Assembly: GCF_041821045.1 (NCBI RefSeq)
Contig: NZ_JBGUAW010000014.1
Coordinates: 1 to 52,761, forward strand
Origin: Thiohalorhabdus sp. Cl-TMA
GTDB lineage: Bacteria; Pseudomonadota; Gammaproteobacteria; Thiohalorhabdales; Thiohalorhabdaceae
Length of the DNA: 52,761 bases
Direction: 5' to 3'
The position numbers and the translations under genes are program-made. Of this stretch, positions 8,859 to 17,090 are shown one piece after another. The notes under the pieces were generated by a model. It worked only from the letters and a program-made list of their open reading frames with translations, was not told the origin of the DNA and did no database searches. Numbering within the stretch: position 1 is the first letter of the stretch; the number at the start of each line of letters is the position of its first letter.

Positions 8859-9033
8859 GCCCGCCCCCTATCGCTTGCGGAAAATTGGCTGCGAATTCGT
8901 CGCATTCGCAGCTCTTCGGGGGACAAGACGAATCAGCGGGGCGGAATTTAAGGGGGGGAAGCGAATTTTTTTCGATACGGGCCGGACGGAGATCCCGAAC
9001 GGTCTTCAGGTTGGACCGGACAGCCGGGGGCGC

Positions 9034-10050
9034 TCACTCCCGGGCGGAGACCACCACCAGATAGGGGGTGTATTCCGTTACCCGGGCGTCCCGGGTGCCC
9101 GCCGCGGCTCGGAGGGCCGCCAGCGGATGGTCGAGATTGAACACCCCGGTCACCCGCTGGCCGGCAAGCTCCCGGTCCCGGAGCCAGATCATGCCGCGGT
9201 GGTGATGACCGATCCGCTCGATCACCTCGGTCAGCGTCATGCCGTCCACCACCAGCCGTCCCTCGCGCCAGGAGGCGATATTGGCGACGGCGGTACGGGT
9301 CCTGCTGACGGTTCCGGTGTCGCGCGCCATGCGCAGCCGTTCCCCGGGGGATAACTGCACCGACCGCCCGCCGGCCCCTTTTAGGCGAACCTCCACGGAC
9401 CCGGATCGCACCGCTACGGAGACCGATTCCTCACCGGCCTCGACACCGTAAGCCGTGCCCTTGGCCGTGGCCGTGACCGCCCCGGTGCTGACGGAGAAGG
9501 GACGCTCCGCGGAGGGCTCCACCTCGAAGAAGGCCCGACCCCGCAGCAGGCGGACCCGTCTCGCCGATGGCCCGTAACGCACGCTTACCGCGCTCTCGGC
9601 GCCGAGGTACACGGTGCTGCCGTCTCCGAGCGCCACCTTTCGTACCTCCCCGACACCGGTCAGGTAGTCCGCTCCCAGGTAGAGCCAGGGCGCCCAGAGC
9701 GTCAGGAGTCCCGCCAACAGCGCGGTGGCAGCCATCCCCGCCGTCAGACGACCGCCGGGGATGCGCATGGGGGGAATGCGCGTCGAACGGCGCCCGCGGA
9801 CCTCCCGCCCGGTTTCCGGCCCGGATGGAGACGCCGGGGCGAACCGTTCCGCATAATCCCGAGGAAGGCTTTCCGCAAGCTGCCACGTGTCCGCGACGCT
9901 GCGGTAGGCGGCTTCATGCGCGGCACTCCGCCTCCGCCAGGCCGCGAGCTCCGCCCGCACGTTCTCGTCCTCGGGCGCGGCCTCCACCAACAGCAGCCAG
10001 TCGATGGCCTCCTCGCGCAGCGACGCTTGCTCCGGATGCTCAGCGGTCAT
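9034..10050 (-). CDS. fecR: FecR-family anti-sigma/signal-transducing membrane protein
   Basis: A 338-aa protein with an N-terminal DUF4880-type region (EEAIDWLLLVEAAPEDENV), one hydrophobic segment near residues 100-125 (AATALLAGLLTLWAPWLYLG), and a periplasmic FecR domain (VALGDGSTVYLGAESAVSVRYG, AFFEVEP, PFSVSTGAV) followed by an STN-like tail. It should pass the occupied-receptor signal across the inner membrane to the adjacent FecI-like sigma factor. It lies between the sigma-factor gene and the receptor gene; the 175-base gap before the receptor shows no clear extra operator. Confidence 0.92.
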   Translation of the reverse strand: MTAEHPEQASLREEAIDWLLLVEAAPEDENVRAELAAWRRRSAAHEAAYRSVADTWQLAESLPRDYAERFAPASPSGPETGREVRGRRSTRIPPMRIPGGRLTAGMAATALLAGLLTLWAPWLYLGADYLTGVGEVRKVALGDGSTVYLGAESAVSVRYGPSARRVRLLRGRAFFEVEPSAERPFSVSTGAVTATAKGTAYGVEAGEESVSVAVRSGSVEVRLKGAGGRSVQLSPGERLRMARDTGTVSRTRTAVANIASWREGRLVVDGMTLTEVIERIGHHHRGMIWLRDRELAGQRVTGVFNLDHPLAALRAAAGTRDARVTEYTPYLVVVSARE

Positions 10051-10128
10051 GACGGAAGCTGCCCTCCGGCGTCCCTAACGATCCATGGAGTCGGATGGCG
10101 GCCAATGATATAGACGGCGATCCGGCGA

Positions 10129-10668
10129 TCAAACATAACCATCCATTCGCGCCGAGGCGTGCCGTATCGCGTCCTTGACGAGCTGATGCGCGCGTACCAC
10201 GGAAATGCCCAGACTGTCCGCTACCTCCTGGAGCGTTCTCCCCTCCAGTCGATGCATGTCGAATGCGATGCGGGTCCGTTCCGGGAGCTCGGCCAGGGCC
10301 TCCGCCAGTATCCGGAGCTGGTCCTGCTGGAGAACCGCCTGCTCCGGCGTGGCGGAGGGACCCGCGACCTCGCCGGGCTCGGAAGTTTCGGCGTACTCCG
10401 GGGCGCCGGCTGATCGCCTTTTCCAGTCCAGGGCGAGGTTCCGGACAATCCGATACAGGTACGAAACGGGACTGGAGACGGTAGGCTCCACCGCTTCCGG
10501 GTCCGGGGCCTCCTCCCCGGTGTCCTGCCGGCGGGCGCTGAAGCGGATATAGGCCTCCTGGACGATGTCCTCGGCGTGCGCCCGGGAGCCCACCACATGG
10601 GCGGCATACTCGATCAGCCTGGCCTGGTGCTGCCGATAGAGCTGGAGATCGGAGGGGCCCGGTTTCAA
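10129..10668 (-). CDS. fecI: FecI-type ECF RNA polymerase sigma factor
   Basis: A 179-aa ECF sigma factor. Region 2 reads RLIEYAAHVVGSRAHAEDIVQEAYIRF (helix 2.1-2.4, residues about 15-42) and region 4 reads ALAELPERTRIAFDMHRLEGRTLQEVADSLGISVVRAHQLV (about 118-165), with the typical FecI-like linker of acidic residues between. It is expected to direct transcription of the receptor gene when FecR relays a signal. A Fur-box palindrome lies 61 bases upstream of its start, consistent with iron repression of the whole locus. Confidence 0.93.
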   Translation of the reverse strand: MKPGPSDLQLYRQHQARLIEYAAHVVGSRAHAEDIVQEAYIRFSARRQDTGEEAPDPEAVEPTVSSPVSYLYRIVRNLALDWKRRSAGAPEYAETSEPGEVAGPSATPEQAVLQQDQLRILAEALAELPERTRIAFDMHRLEGRTLQEVADSLGISVVRAHQLVKDAIRHASARMDGYV

Positions 10669-10728
10669 TGCGCAACCCGTGTCGCCGGTTGTCGGGGGAG
10701 GGATTCCGGCCCATGAATCTATACTAAC

Positions 10729-10743
10729 TGAGAAGCATTCTCA
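10729..10743. promoter_or_regulatory. Fur box upstream of fecI
   Basis: A 7-1-7 inverted repeat, TGAGAAG-C-ATTCTCA, matches the gammaproteobacterial Fur-site pattern closely. It lies upstream of the FecI-type sigma gene and next to the 3' end of ada, which fits control of fecI-fecR-receptor transcription by iron. Binding is inferred. Confidence 0.75.
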
Positions 10744-10783
10744 ACATCATTTGGGGTCCGACCGCCGGGACGGGCCCCTTGGA

Positions 10784-11872
10784 CTATGAGCGCGGTTCCC
10801 GCTCGCGCGCGAGCAGAGCGCGCTTACGCTTGACGCCCCAGCGATAGCCCGCGAGGCCACCATCCGTCCGCACCACTCGGTGACAGGGGATGGCCACAGC
10901 CAGCGGATTGGCGGAGCACGCCCGCGACACGGCGCGGGCGGACCCGGGCCGGCCCACTGCCCGGGCGATCTCCGCATAGGTGCTGGTGGACCCGGCGGGG
11001 ATGCGTGCCAGGGCCTCCCACACCCGCTGCTGAAAAGCGGTGCCGCGGATGTCCAGCGGCAGCTCCACGGGCATGGCGGGCTCCTCCACGAGTCCCACCA
11101 CCTTCGCCACGAGCCCCTCGAAGCCCGGGTCGGCACCGATCAGCTCGGCGCGCGGGAAACGCTCCTCGAGGTCGTGCACCAGTACCTCGGGGTCATCGCC
11201 GAGCAGGATGGCGCAAACCCCACGCTCCGTAGCTGCGGCCAGGATCGAGCCCAGCGAGCATTCGCCCACGGCGAAACGGATCCTCGCCTCGGCGCCTCCG
11301 GAACTGAACTGAGTCGGCGTCATGCCGAGCAGCTCGCCCGAACGGGCGTAGAAGCGTCCAGGAGAGCCGTAGCCGGCCGCGTACAGGGTCTCCGTCACAG
11401 GGATGCGCTCGCGCAGGCCACGGCGCAGGCGCCTGCCGCGGTGCGCCTCCGCATAGGCGCGCGGCGTCAGGCCGGTGACCGCCTTGAAGATGCGGTGCAT
11501 ACGGGAAACGCTGAGGCCGGCGTGGGCCGCCAGCGTCTCCAGCGACGGCACCTCAGCGCTGGCCTCGATGCGCCGACAGAGCGCGGCCACCCGCTCCGCG
11601 TCACGGGCGGCGGATGGCGCCTCATCAGGCCGGCATCGCCGGCACGGGCGAAAGCCGGCACGCTCCGCCTCCCGCGGTCCGTCATGGAAGACGACGTTCT
11701 CGGGCCGCGCGCGGCGAGCGCCGCAAGAAGGACGGCAGTAGACGCCGGTTGTCCGGACCGCGTAGACGAAGGTGCCGTCCGCCTGGGGATCGCGGTCCCG
11801 GACGGCCTGCCAGCGCGGATCCGATTGCACATCGGCGGCCGGAATCCGATTGTCGGTATGTTCGCTCGCCAT
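10784..11872 (-). CDS. ada: Ada, bifunctional methyl-DNA repair protein and transcription activator
   Basis: A 362-aa protein with the full Ada layout: N-terminal zinc/methylphosphotriester domain (YCRPSCGARR then CRRC, about residues 45-80), AraC-type helix-turn-helix (LETLAAHAGLSVSRMHRIFK, ALTPRAYAE-like region, about 100-185), and a C-terminal O6-methylguanine-DNA methyltransferase with FQQRVWEAL and the active-site PCHRVV near residue 334. It repairs alkylated bases by self-methylation, and once methylated activates adaptive-response genes. It has no obvious operon partner. All key cysteines are present, so it should be functional. Confidence 0.95.
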   Translation of the reverse strand: MASEHTDNRIPAADVQSDPRWQAVRDRDPQADGTFVYAVRTTGVYCRPSCGARRARPENVVFHDGPREAERAGFRPCRRCRPDEAPSAARDAERVAALCRRIEASAEVPSLETLAAHAGLSVSRMHRIFKAVTGLTPRAYAEAHRGRRLRRGLRERIPVTETLYAAGYGSPGRFYARSGELLGMTPTQFSSGGAEARIRFAVGECSLGSILAAATERGVCAILLGDDPEVLVHDLEERFPRAELIGADPGFEGLVAKVVGLVEEPAMPVELPLDIRGTAFQQRVWEALARIPAGSTSTYAEIARAVGRPGSARAVSRACSANPLAVAIPCHRVVRTDGGLAGYRWGVKRKRALLAREREPRS

Positions 11873-12180
11873 GGGAGCGCCCTCCTCCGTCCGTTACACG
11901 ATACGGAACATGCTAGCCTCCCGGAGAACACCCCGCACTCCGGGTCTTGCTCTCGAATTTCCCCGGCACCAGTGCGGCGGTATGCCCTGCCTCCCGCTCA
12001 TTGGGCCGCCGGTTCCGGAAAGCTCCGCGGAATCGGCTTCAGGCCCTCCATACACGCCGCCATGATTCGTCGCACCCCCCATGTTCATTTTTTTCAGGAA
12101 AATGAGCGCGATTCCCCGCTCAGGAGGTAAGATCCCGGTAGCGTATACGGACAAGCGAAGAACGACGGGCGGGGGTCGGG
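11873..12180. other. Intergenic region between divergent ada and gdh
   Basis: This 308-base gap between divergently transcribed genes should hold both promoters. A TATACG hexamer near 12146-12151 could be a -10 for the rightward gene and a G-rich stretch at 12166-12179 its ribosome site, but no consensus -35 or clear operator was found. No convincing reading frame is present. Confidence 0.4.
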
Positions 12181-13410
12181 ATGAGCCACTTCGAAGCAAC
12201 CAACCGGTATATCAGGAAGGCCTCGGAGGTGCTGGACCTGGGCCAGCGGATCGAGCGCCACCTGATAGCCCCGGACCGGGAAGTCTCGGTGCAGGTCTCC
12301 ACCACCCTGGACAACGGCAATGTGGCATCCTTCCGGGGATTCCGGGTGCAGCACAAGAACGTCCGCGGGCCATTCAAGGGCGGACTGCGCTTCCACCCGA
12401 CGGTGGACATGGACGAGGCGCGCACCCTGGCCAGCCTGATGACCTGGAAAACCGCGCTGGTGGATGTCCCCTTCGGTGGCGGCAAGGGCGGCATCGATTG
12501 CGACCCCGGCGCGCTGTCGGAGGGCGAGCGGGAGCGCCTGACCCGGAAATTCACCCAGAACATCCAGGAGATCATCGGGCCCCAGACCGACATCCCGGCT
12601 CCCGACGTGAACACTGGCCCGCAGTTGATGGCCTGGATCATGGACGAGTACGCCAAGTTCCGCGGCTTCACCCCCGCGGTGGTCACGGGCAAGCCCGTCC
12701 ACCTCTCCGGCAGCCTGGGCCGGGACGCCGCCACCGGCCGGGGGGTGAGCATCGCCACCCGGGAATACTTCCGCCGCCTGGGCGAGGGGCTCGCGGGCAA
12801 GCGGTTCGTGGTTCAGGGGTTTGGTAACGTGGGCTCGCACCTGGCGCGCCTCTTCCACGAGGCGGGCGGCAAGGTGGTGGCCGTATCGGACGCGACAGGG
12901 GCCGTCCGGGACGAGCGGGGACTCGACATCGCGGCGCTCCTCGATCACCGCGACGGGAGCCACCCGCTAACGACCTTCCCCGCTGACGAGGTGGCCCGGG
13001 ACGAGGTCCTGTTCCTGCCCTGCGACGTCCTGGTGCCGGCCGCCCTAGGCAACGTGATCACCCGGGAGAACGTCACCGACATCCGGGCCGATCTGATCGT
13101 CGAGGCCGCCAACGCCCCGATCACTCCCGATGCCCATGAAACCCTGGAGTCCCGCGGCGTGCGCGTCCTGCCGGATATCCTCGCCAACGCGGGCGGCGTC
13201 ACCGTCTCCTATTTCGAGTGGGTGCAGAACATCCAGCAGTTCCGCTGGACCGAAGAGCAGGGGAACGACCAGCTCGAGGACACCATGCGGCGCGCCTGCG
13301 ACAAGGTCTTCGCCATTGCCGCGGAACGGAACGTGGACTTCCGCACCGCCGCCTTCATCGTCGGCCTGGGACGGGTCGCCCAGACCATGGTAACGAGGGG
13401 GATTCAATGA
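12181..13410 (+). CDS. Glu/Leu/Phe/Val (probably glutamate) dehydrogenase
   Basis: A 409-aa amino-acid dehydrogenase. The catalytic domain shows RGPFKGGLRFHP near residue 60, MTWKTALVDVPFGGGKGGI with the substrate lysine, and TDIPAPDVNT; the Rossmann domain has VQGFGNVGSHLARL near residue 213. Length and motifs fit the hexameric GdhA/GdhB family, which interconverts glutamate and 2-oxoglutarate plus ammonia; leucine or valine specificity cannot be excluded. Its TGA overlaps the ATG of the next gene (ATGA), so the two are translationally coupled. Confidence 0.9.
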   Translation: MSHFEATNRYIRKASEVLDLGQRIERHLIAPDREVSVQVSTTLDNGNVASFRGFRVQHKNVRGPFKGGLRFHPTVDMDEARTLASLMTWKTALVDVPFGGGKGGIDCDPGALSEGERERLTRKFTQNIQEIIGPQTDIPAPDVNTGPQLMAWIMDEYAKFRGFTPAVVTGKPVHLSGSLGRDAATGRGVSIATREYFRRLGEGLAGKRFVVQGFGNVGSHLARLFHEAGGKVVAVSDATGAVRDERGLDIAALLDHRDGSHPLTTFPADEVARDEVLFLPCDVLVPAALGNVITRENVTDIRADLIVEAANAPITPDAHETLESRGVRVLPDILANAGGVTVSYFEWVQNIQQFRWTEEQGNDQLEDTMRRACDKVFAIAAERNVDFRTAAFIVGLGRVAQTMVTRGIQ

Positions 13411-13953
13411 AGACCGGAGAACCGGTTTCCGTCGAGGCCCTCGAAGGCCTGACGCTGTTCGCCGAGCTTTCCGCGGACGCCCGCCACGCCCTGGCATCCA
13501 TCTGCACGGCACTGGACCTGGATAGCGGCGAGGCCTTGGTCCGCGAGGGGGAAACCAGCCGCGACCTCTACATCCTCACGGCCGGCACGATACGCATCTC
13601 CAAGACCGACCGGGGCGAGGAGCGGGAGCGGGAGCGGGAGCTCATGGTACCGGAAGCGGTGATCGGCGAGCTGAGCCTGATCCTGGGTGAGCCGCGATCG
13701 GCCACGGCCGCCGCCGTGGGTGGGCGAGGCCTCGGTACTGTGCATCGACGGTGGGCACTTCCTGGAGCGCCGCGCGGCAGGAGACCTCCCGGCCCTGCAG
13801 ATGGGCTGGCTCATCCTTACCAAGCTCGCCCGCCACCAGTCCGCCATGAACCGCGAGATCCTCGACCTGGCCCATGCGGCGCAGGACCGCGAAACCTCGC
13901 GGGACGAGGTATCGCTCCTGCGGGACAAGCTCTTCGCCGAGTGGTCATTCTAG
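13407..13953 (+). pseudogene. Cyclic-nucleotide-binding (CNB) domain protein, frameshifted
   Basis: The ATG at 13407 overlaps the dehydrogenase stop. The first about 105 codons read as a CNB domain: LFAELSADARHALASI, LVREGETSRDLYILTAG, VIGELSLILGEPRSATAAAV. At about 13716-13726 the sequence GTGGGTGGGCGAG carries an apparent 4-base tandem duplication; removing it joins the frame to EASVLCIDGGHFLERRAAG and a helical C-terminus ending DKLFAEWSF at 13953. Without a correction, the protein loses the end of the binding domain. It could be a real pseudogene, a phase-variable tract or a sequencing error. A product that senses a nucleotide or redox state and affects the adjacent dehydrogenase is only a guess. 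Confidence 0.75.
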
Positions 13954-13957
13954 GAGC

Positions 13958-13976
13958 GGGGGCGGACCCCGCCCCC
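13958..13976. terminator. GC-rich hairpin after the CNB gene
   Basis: Arms GGGGGCGG and CCGCCCCC separated by three bases follow the stop codon at 13951-13953 by a few bases. There is no U-run, so this is a possible Rho-assisted or mRNA-end structure rather than a canonical terminator. Confidence 0.4.
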
Positions 13977-14139
13977 TCAAGGAGCCAGTTTCCCTCCCAA
14001 ACGGCTCACCCGATTGGTGCAACCGGGAATCCTTCCGCCCGTCCCGGCGCGCCTCCTTGCCGGTGCCCGCCGAAAGCCCGCCATCTTCAGGCTGAAACGG
14101 TATTTGCCTCCGAAAAGGGATGAAACCAGGAGGCCCGAA

Positions 14140-14367
14140 GTGTCCACACCCGATCCCAGCCTGAGCGACCTCTTCGCCGAGGAGGGAGTCACCAGGCACC
14201 TGCCGAGTGTCGTCGACGCCCTGACCCCGGAGCCGGACTTCGAGCGCTTTCTCGCGCGCGCCACGCCCCTGCAGCGGCAAGGCCATGACGCGCTACAGGG
14301 GGTCGGGCTGGCCCTGCCCGCCTCCGCGGATCGGCTCGATTTTTCCCTGGCACCGGCATCCCTCTGA
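14140..14367 (+). CDS. Hypothetical 75-aa protein
   Basis: A GTG at 14140 sits six bases after AGGAGG (14128-14133), a strong ribosome site, and opens 75 codons beginning VSTPDPSLSDLFAEEG. The product is acidic and amphipathic with no membrane segment or recognised domain; DLFAEEG near its start resembles short acidic interaction helices, but no function follows. An in-frame ATG at 14014 would add 42 residues but lacks a ribosome site. It converges on the Dabb gene. Confidence 0.5.
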   Translation: MSTPDPSLSDLFAEEGVTRHLPSVVDALTPEPDFERFLARATPLQRQGHDALQGVGLALPASADRLDFSLAPASL

Positions 14368-14376
14368 GGACCAGCA

Positions 14377-14679
14377 CTAAACCTCGTAATCCACCACCCG
14401 CCGCTCGCTCTGCACGTCGCCGATGAAGGGCTTCACGGCCTCGTGCTCGGGATGGGCCTGGTAGGCCTTCAGGGCCTCCCGGCTCTCGAACTCGGAGTAG
14501 AGCACCACATCCGCGGAGCTGTCCGTGGCGCTGAAATCCAGGCCCACCTCGATCTTCAGCAGGCCGGGGATCCGGCCCTCCAGGGCCTCCAGCTTCTCCT
14601 TGACCAATTCCGCATTGGCCGACCGGCCGTTGCCCTGGGCCTCTTCCTTCAGGCGCCACATGACGATGTGCTTGACCAC
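14377..14679 (-). CDS. Dabb (stress-responsive A/B barrel) domain protein
   Basis: Starting at GTG 14679 behind an AAGGAG ribosome site, the 100-aa product is a single Dabb domain: VKHIVMWRLKEEA at the N-terminus, LLKIEVGLDFS in the middle and DVVLYSEFESREALKAYQAHPEH near residue 65. This is the dimeric alpha+beta ferredoxin-like barrel found in stress-response and polyketide-cyclase-like proteins. A longer in-frame start at 14856 adds a low-complexity basic leader that does not look like protein. No catalytic residue can be assigned. Confidence 0.85.
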   Translation of the reverse strand: MVKHIVMWRLKEEAQGNGRSANAELVKEKLEALEGRIPGLLKIEVGLDFSATDSSADVVLYSEFESREALKAYQAHPEHEAVKPFIGDVQSERRVVDYEV

Positions 14680-14948
14680 TGGCACTGACTCCTTCGCTGG
14701 TTCGGTTTTCCTCGACGCCCCTCCCGACCGCTTCGAGGCGCCCCGCCGGATCCGGCGCTGGCCGGAGGATACCCCCTTCCGCCGCGCCGTGTAACCACTT
14801 GTCGCATCCGTGAAAGCGGCGCCCCTTTCCATTAGGGGCCGTCGCGGCCTCCCCAATTGCGCCCTGCCACGGGGGCGGCCGTAATTCCAGGAAGGATCCC
14901 CCGTTCATGGGGGAGCCGAAGCGCATTCGCCAACCCGGGAGGCCGATC

Positions 14949-15572
14949 ATGAAAAGGCTTTGCAGGCTGCGTACCACCGGCACCGCCCTCATCGGCGTGG
15001 CCGGCATATCCCTGGCCCTTGCCGGCTGCGAGACGGGCGGCACGCTGCCCGAGATCGCCACCGAGGAGCAGGGGCCGCCCTACGGTGGACAGGCCTCCGT
15101 GAACTATGCCGACAGCCTCTGGATCGCCATGAACAACGCGCGCCTGGTGGGGGAGGACGCCTTCCACACGGTGCCCTACGAGGGACAGGAGCCCCACGGC
15201 GCCGTGCTGGAGACGCTCTACGGCGAGGTCAGCGCCGGCGGCATCGCCGGGGTGGCCGGCCACCGGGGCCAGGTGATCGTCAAGCGCAACTACACCGGCG
15301 AGGACATCACCAACGCCAAGGTGGCGGAGAGCCCGGGCGAATACCTCGATTCCATCACCGTCATGTTCAAGCGCGAGGAGGGCTACGACCCGGCGCACAA
15401 CAACTGGTTCTGGGCCAAGTATGAGCCCGGCGGCACCGTCGCCACCAGCGAGGAGGGCGTCAAGCTCGCCGGTCGGGTAGCCAAGGGCGAGGAGAAGGGC
15501 TGCATCGCCTGCCACGCCCAGCAGAAGGAGAACGACTATCAGTTCAACAAGAGCGACTTCATCAACGAGTGA
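14949..15572 (+). CDS. Cytochrome P460-like lipoprotein with one c-type heme motif
   Basis: The ATG at 14949 follows GGAGG. The 207-aa product begins with a lipoprotein signal (lipobox LALAGC, Cys near residue 25), then a cytochrome P460-type domain: SVNYADSLWIAMNNARLVGED-like start, VIVKRNYTGE, DSITVMFKREEGYDPAHNNWFWAKYEPGG and a C-terminal CIACH heme-attachment site near residue 187. P460 and cytochrome c'-beta proteins bind a single heme c in the periplasm and act on hydroxylamine or NO, or bind gases. Anchoring to a membrane by lipid is suggested here. Whether a Lys cross-link (true P460) forms cannot be told. Confidence 0.8.
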   Translation: MKRLCRLRTTGTALIGVAGISLALAGCETGGTLPEIATEEQGPPYGGQASVNYADSLWIAMNNARLVGEDAFHTVPYEGQEPHGAVLETLYGEVSAGGIAGVAGHRGQVIVKRNYTGEDITNAKVAESPGEYLDSITVMFKREEGYDPAHNNWFWAKYEPGGTVATSEEGVKLAGRVAKGEEKGCIACHAQQKENDYQFNKSDFINE

Positions 15573-15689
15573 CAGGCGGAGCCCCGGTCCGGAGCGTGTG
15601 ACCTAGGCCACTGAACCGCGCCCCGGGACATTTGTCCCGGACACCCGGTTCTGGTTCAATACGCCGCTCATCCATTCTGGGAGAGCGGC

Positions 15690-16910
15690 ATGCGGGCAAC
15701 CCATTTCCGGGCGTTGCTGGCGGGGGGGCTGGCTTTTTGCACGGCGGCGGGCGCCGCCGAATCCACCTCCGGGCTGCGACTGCGGCCCATATCCCTGCCG
15801 GACACCCATACCATGCCGGCGGGCGCCACGGAGCTTTCCGCCCAGCTCGGGCTCTCCCGCTACTCCGACTCGGATTCCAGCCGCGACGTCACCGACCTGG
15901 ACCTCGCTCCCGAGCTGGCCTACGGCATCACCGACCGCCTGGAATTCGGCCTGTCCAGTCCCTACCGCTACCGAGTGGACGACGGCGACAGCGGCCGCTG
16001 GCGCCATCTGGGAGGCCGGGTCACCTATCGCTTCTTGGAACGGCCCGACACCGGTCGGTACTCGGCCTTCACCCTCCGAGGCTCCACCCTCAACGACAGC
16101 GGCGACCCGCCGGTCTCCAGCGGGGAAAATACCTATAGCGCCGAATGGCACCTGAGCGAGCGGTCGGCGGTGAACGCCGTCAGCATCGCCCTGGGATACG
16201 CCAAGCGGGATTACCCGAAGGTCCGGAAAGAGCCCGCCTATAAGAGTGCGGTGGAATACTACGCTCAGTGGGCCTACGGGCATGTGCTCAGCCCGGAGCT
16301 GGCCTTCACCGGCGAGCTGACCTATAACTACGCCCGCGCCGACCGGCTGGGCAGCCTGGAGGTCATGCCCGGCCTGCGCTACACGAAGCCGGAGGCGGGC
16401 GTCTCCGTGGCCATGGGCCTGGGCTACTGCCCGGGTCTCGACGGCGCGCGGCCCGACGCCCGGGCGCTGCTGTCCCTCACCTACCGCCCGCCGGGGCCCG
16501 CCGGCCTCAGCCAGCGGATGGGCCGCCTGGAAGGGCAAGTTGAGACGCTGCGCACCGAGGTCCGCAATCTCCGGCAGACCCTGGCGGAGCAGCCGGCCAA
16601 GGAGGAGACCTCCGAGCCGCGCCAGGCCTCCCCGGCCATCAGCCTCAGTCTCGTGAACGCCTCCGGCGAGGCGGGGCTGGCCCGGACGCTCGGCGAGCGA
16701 CTGGGCAAGCAGGGCTACGAGGTGGTGAACGTGATCGCCGAGGACCGACCGGTGCAGAGCGTCACCCACCTCTACTACCGGGAGGGCTTCAAGAAGCCCG
16801 CGGTCACCCTGGGCCGAGCCCTGCCGGGCAACCAGACCCTCACCCACTACACCCACCTCCCCGCGGACGTGGATATCCAGGTACTGGTGGGGACGGACCA
16901 GGTGGATTAA
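15690..16910 (+). CDS. Outer-membrane beta-barrel fused to coiled coil and LytR_C domain
   Basis: A 406-aa secreted protein with a signal peptide (residues 1-23, cleavage near GAAES). Residues about 25-265 alternate polar and aromatic strands (DRLEFGLSSPYRYRV, GRVTYRFLER, ALLSLTYRPPG), like transporter-type outer-membrane barrels. Residues about 270-305 form a heptad coiled coil (MGRLEGQVETLRTEVRNLRQTL). The last about 90 residues match LytR_C: ISLSLVNASGEAGLARTLGERLGKQGYEV, then HLYYREGF and a final DIQVLVGTD. LytR_C is usually found in cell-wall ligases or on its own, so the arrangement is unusual. A role linking envelope layers or assembling surface polymer is inference. Confidence 0.7.
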   Translation: MRATHFRALLAGGLAFCTAAGAAESTSGLRLRPISLPDTHTMPAGATELSAQLGLSRYSDSDSSRDVTDLDLAPELAYGITDRLEFGLSSPYRYRVDDGDSGRWRHLGGRVTYRFLERPDTGRYSAFTLRGSTLNDSGDPPVSSGENTYSAEWHLSERSAVNAVSIALGYAKRDYPKVRKEPAYKSAVEYYAQWAYGHVLSPELAFTGELTYNYARADRLGSLEVMPGLRYTKPEAGVSVAMGLGYCPGLDGARPDARALLSLTYRPPGPAGLSQRMGRLEGQVETLRTEVRNLRQTLAEQPAKEETSEPRQASPAISLSLVNASGEAGLARTLGERLGKQGYEVVNVIAEDRPVQSVTHLYYREGFKKPAVTLGRALPGNQTLTHYTHLPADVDIQVLVGTDQVD

Positions 16911-16912
16911 GC

Positions 16913-16944
16913 AAAAAAGACCCGCCCAACGGCGTGGGCGGGTC
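16913..16944 (-). terminator. Intrinsic terminator for the leftward transposase transcript
   Basis: On the minus strand, arms GACCCGCCC (16936-16944) and GGGCGGGTC (16919-16927) are followed by a run of six T's (A's at 16913-16918 on the plus strand). It therefore ends leftward transcription through the Y1 transposase; the same hairpin lies just after the barrel gene stop and may protect that mRNA too. Confidence 0.75.
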
Positions 16945-16994
16945 CTGGCCAGCCGGGCCCCGGGGACGGCACCGTCCTCACTCGGTAGGCGGGG

Positions 16995-17090
16995 ACTCGG
17001 GGTCATGTCTTGCTTTTTGCCCACTCCTGAGCGCGCACGGGAACTCGGGGTCAGGTCTTGCTTTTTGCCCATTCCTGAGTGCGCACGATC
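16995..17090. repeat. 48-bp tandem direct repeat covering the transposase 3' end
   Basis: Two imperfect copies (16995-17042 and 17043-17090) begin ACTCGGGGTCA and include TCTTGCTTTTTGCCCA. The right copy contains the last codons and stop of the Y1 transposase; the left copy could still be read as the same C-terminal tail (QEWAKSKT) but has no gene attached. The motif GGGTCA-(A/G/T)-GTCTTGC may be the element end recognised by this transposase family. Confidence 0.85.

Noticed and set aside
15603-17072. 489-codon open frame antisense to the barrel-LytR_C gene
   Set aside because: Shadow frame in high-GC DNA; the plus-strand gene has signal peptide and recognisable domain.
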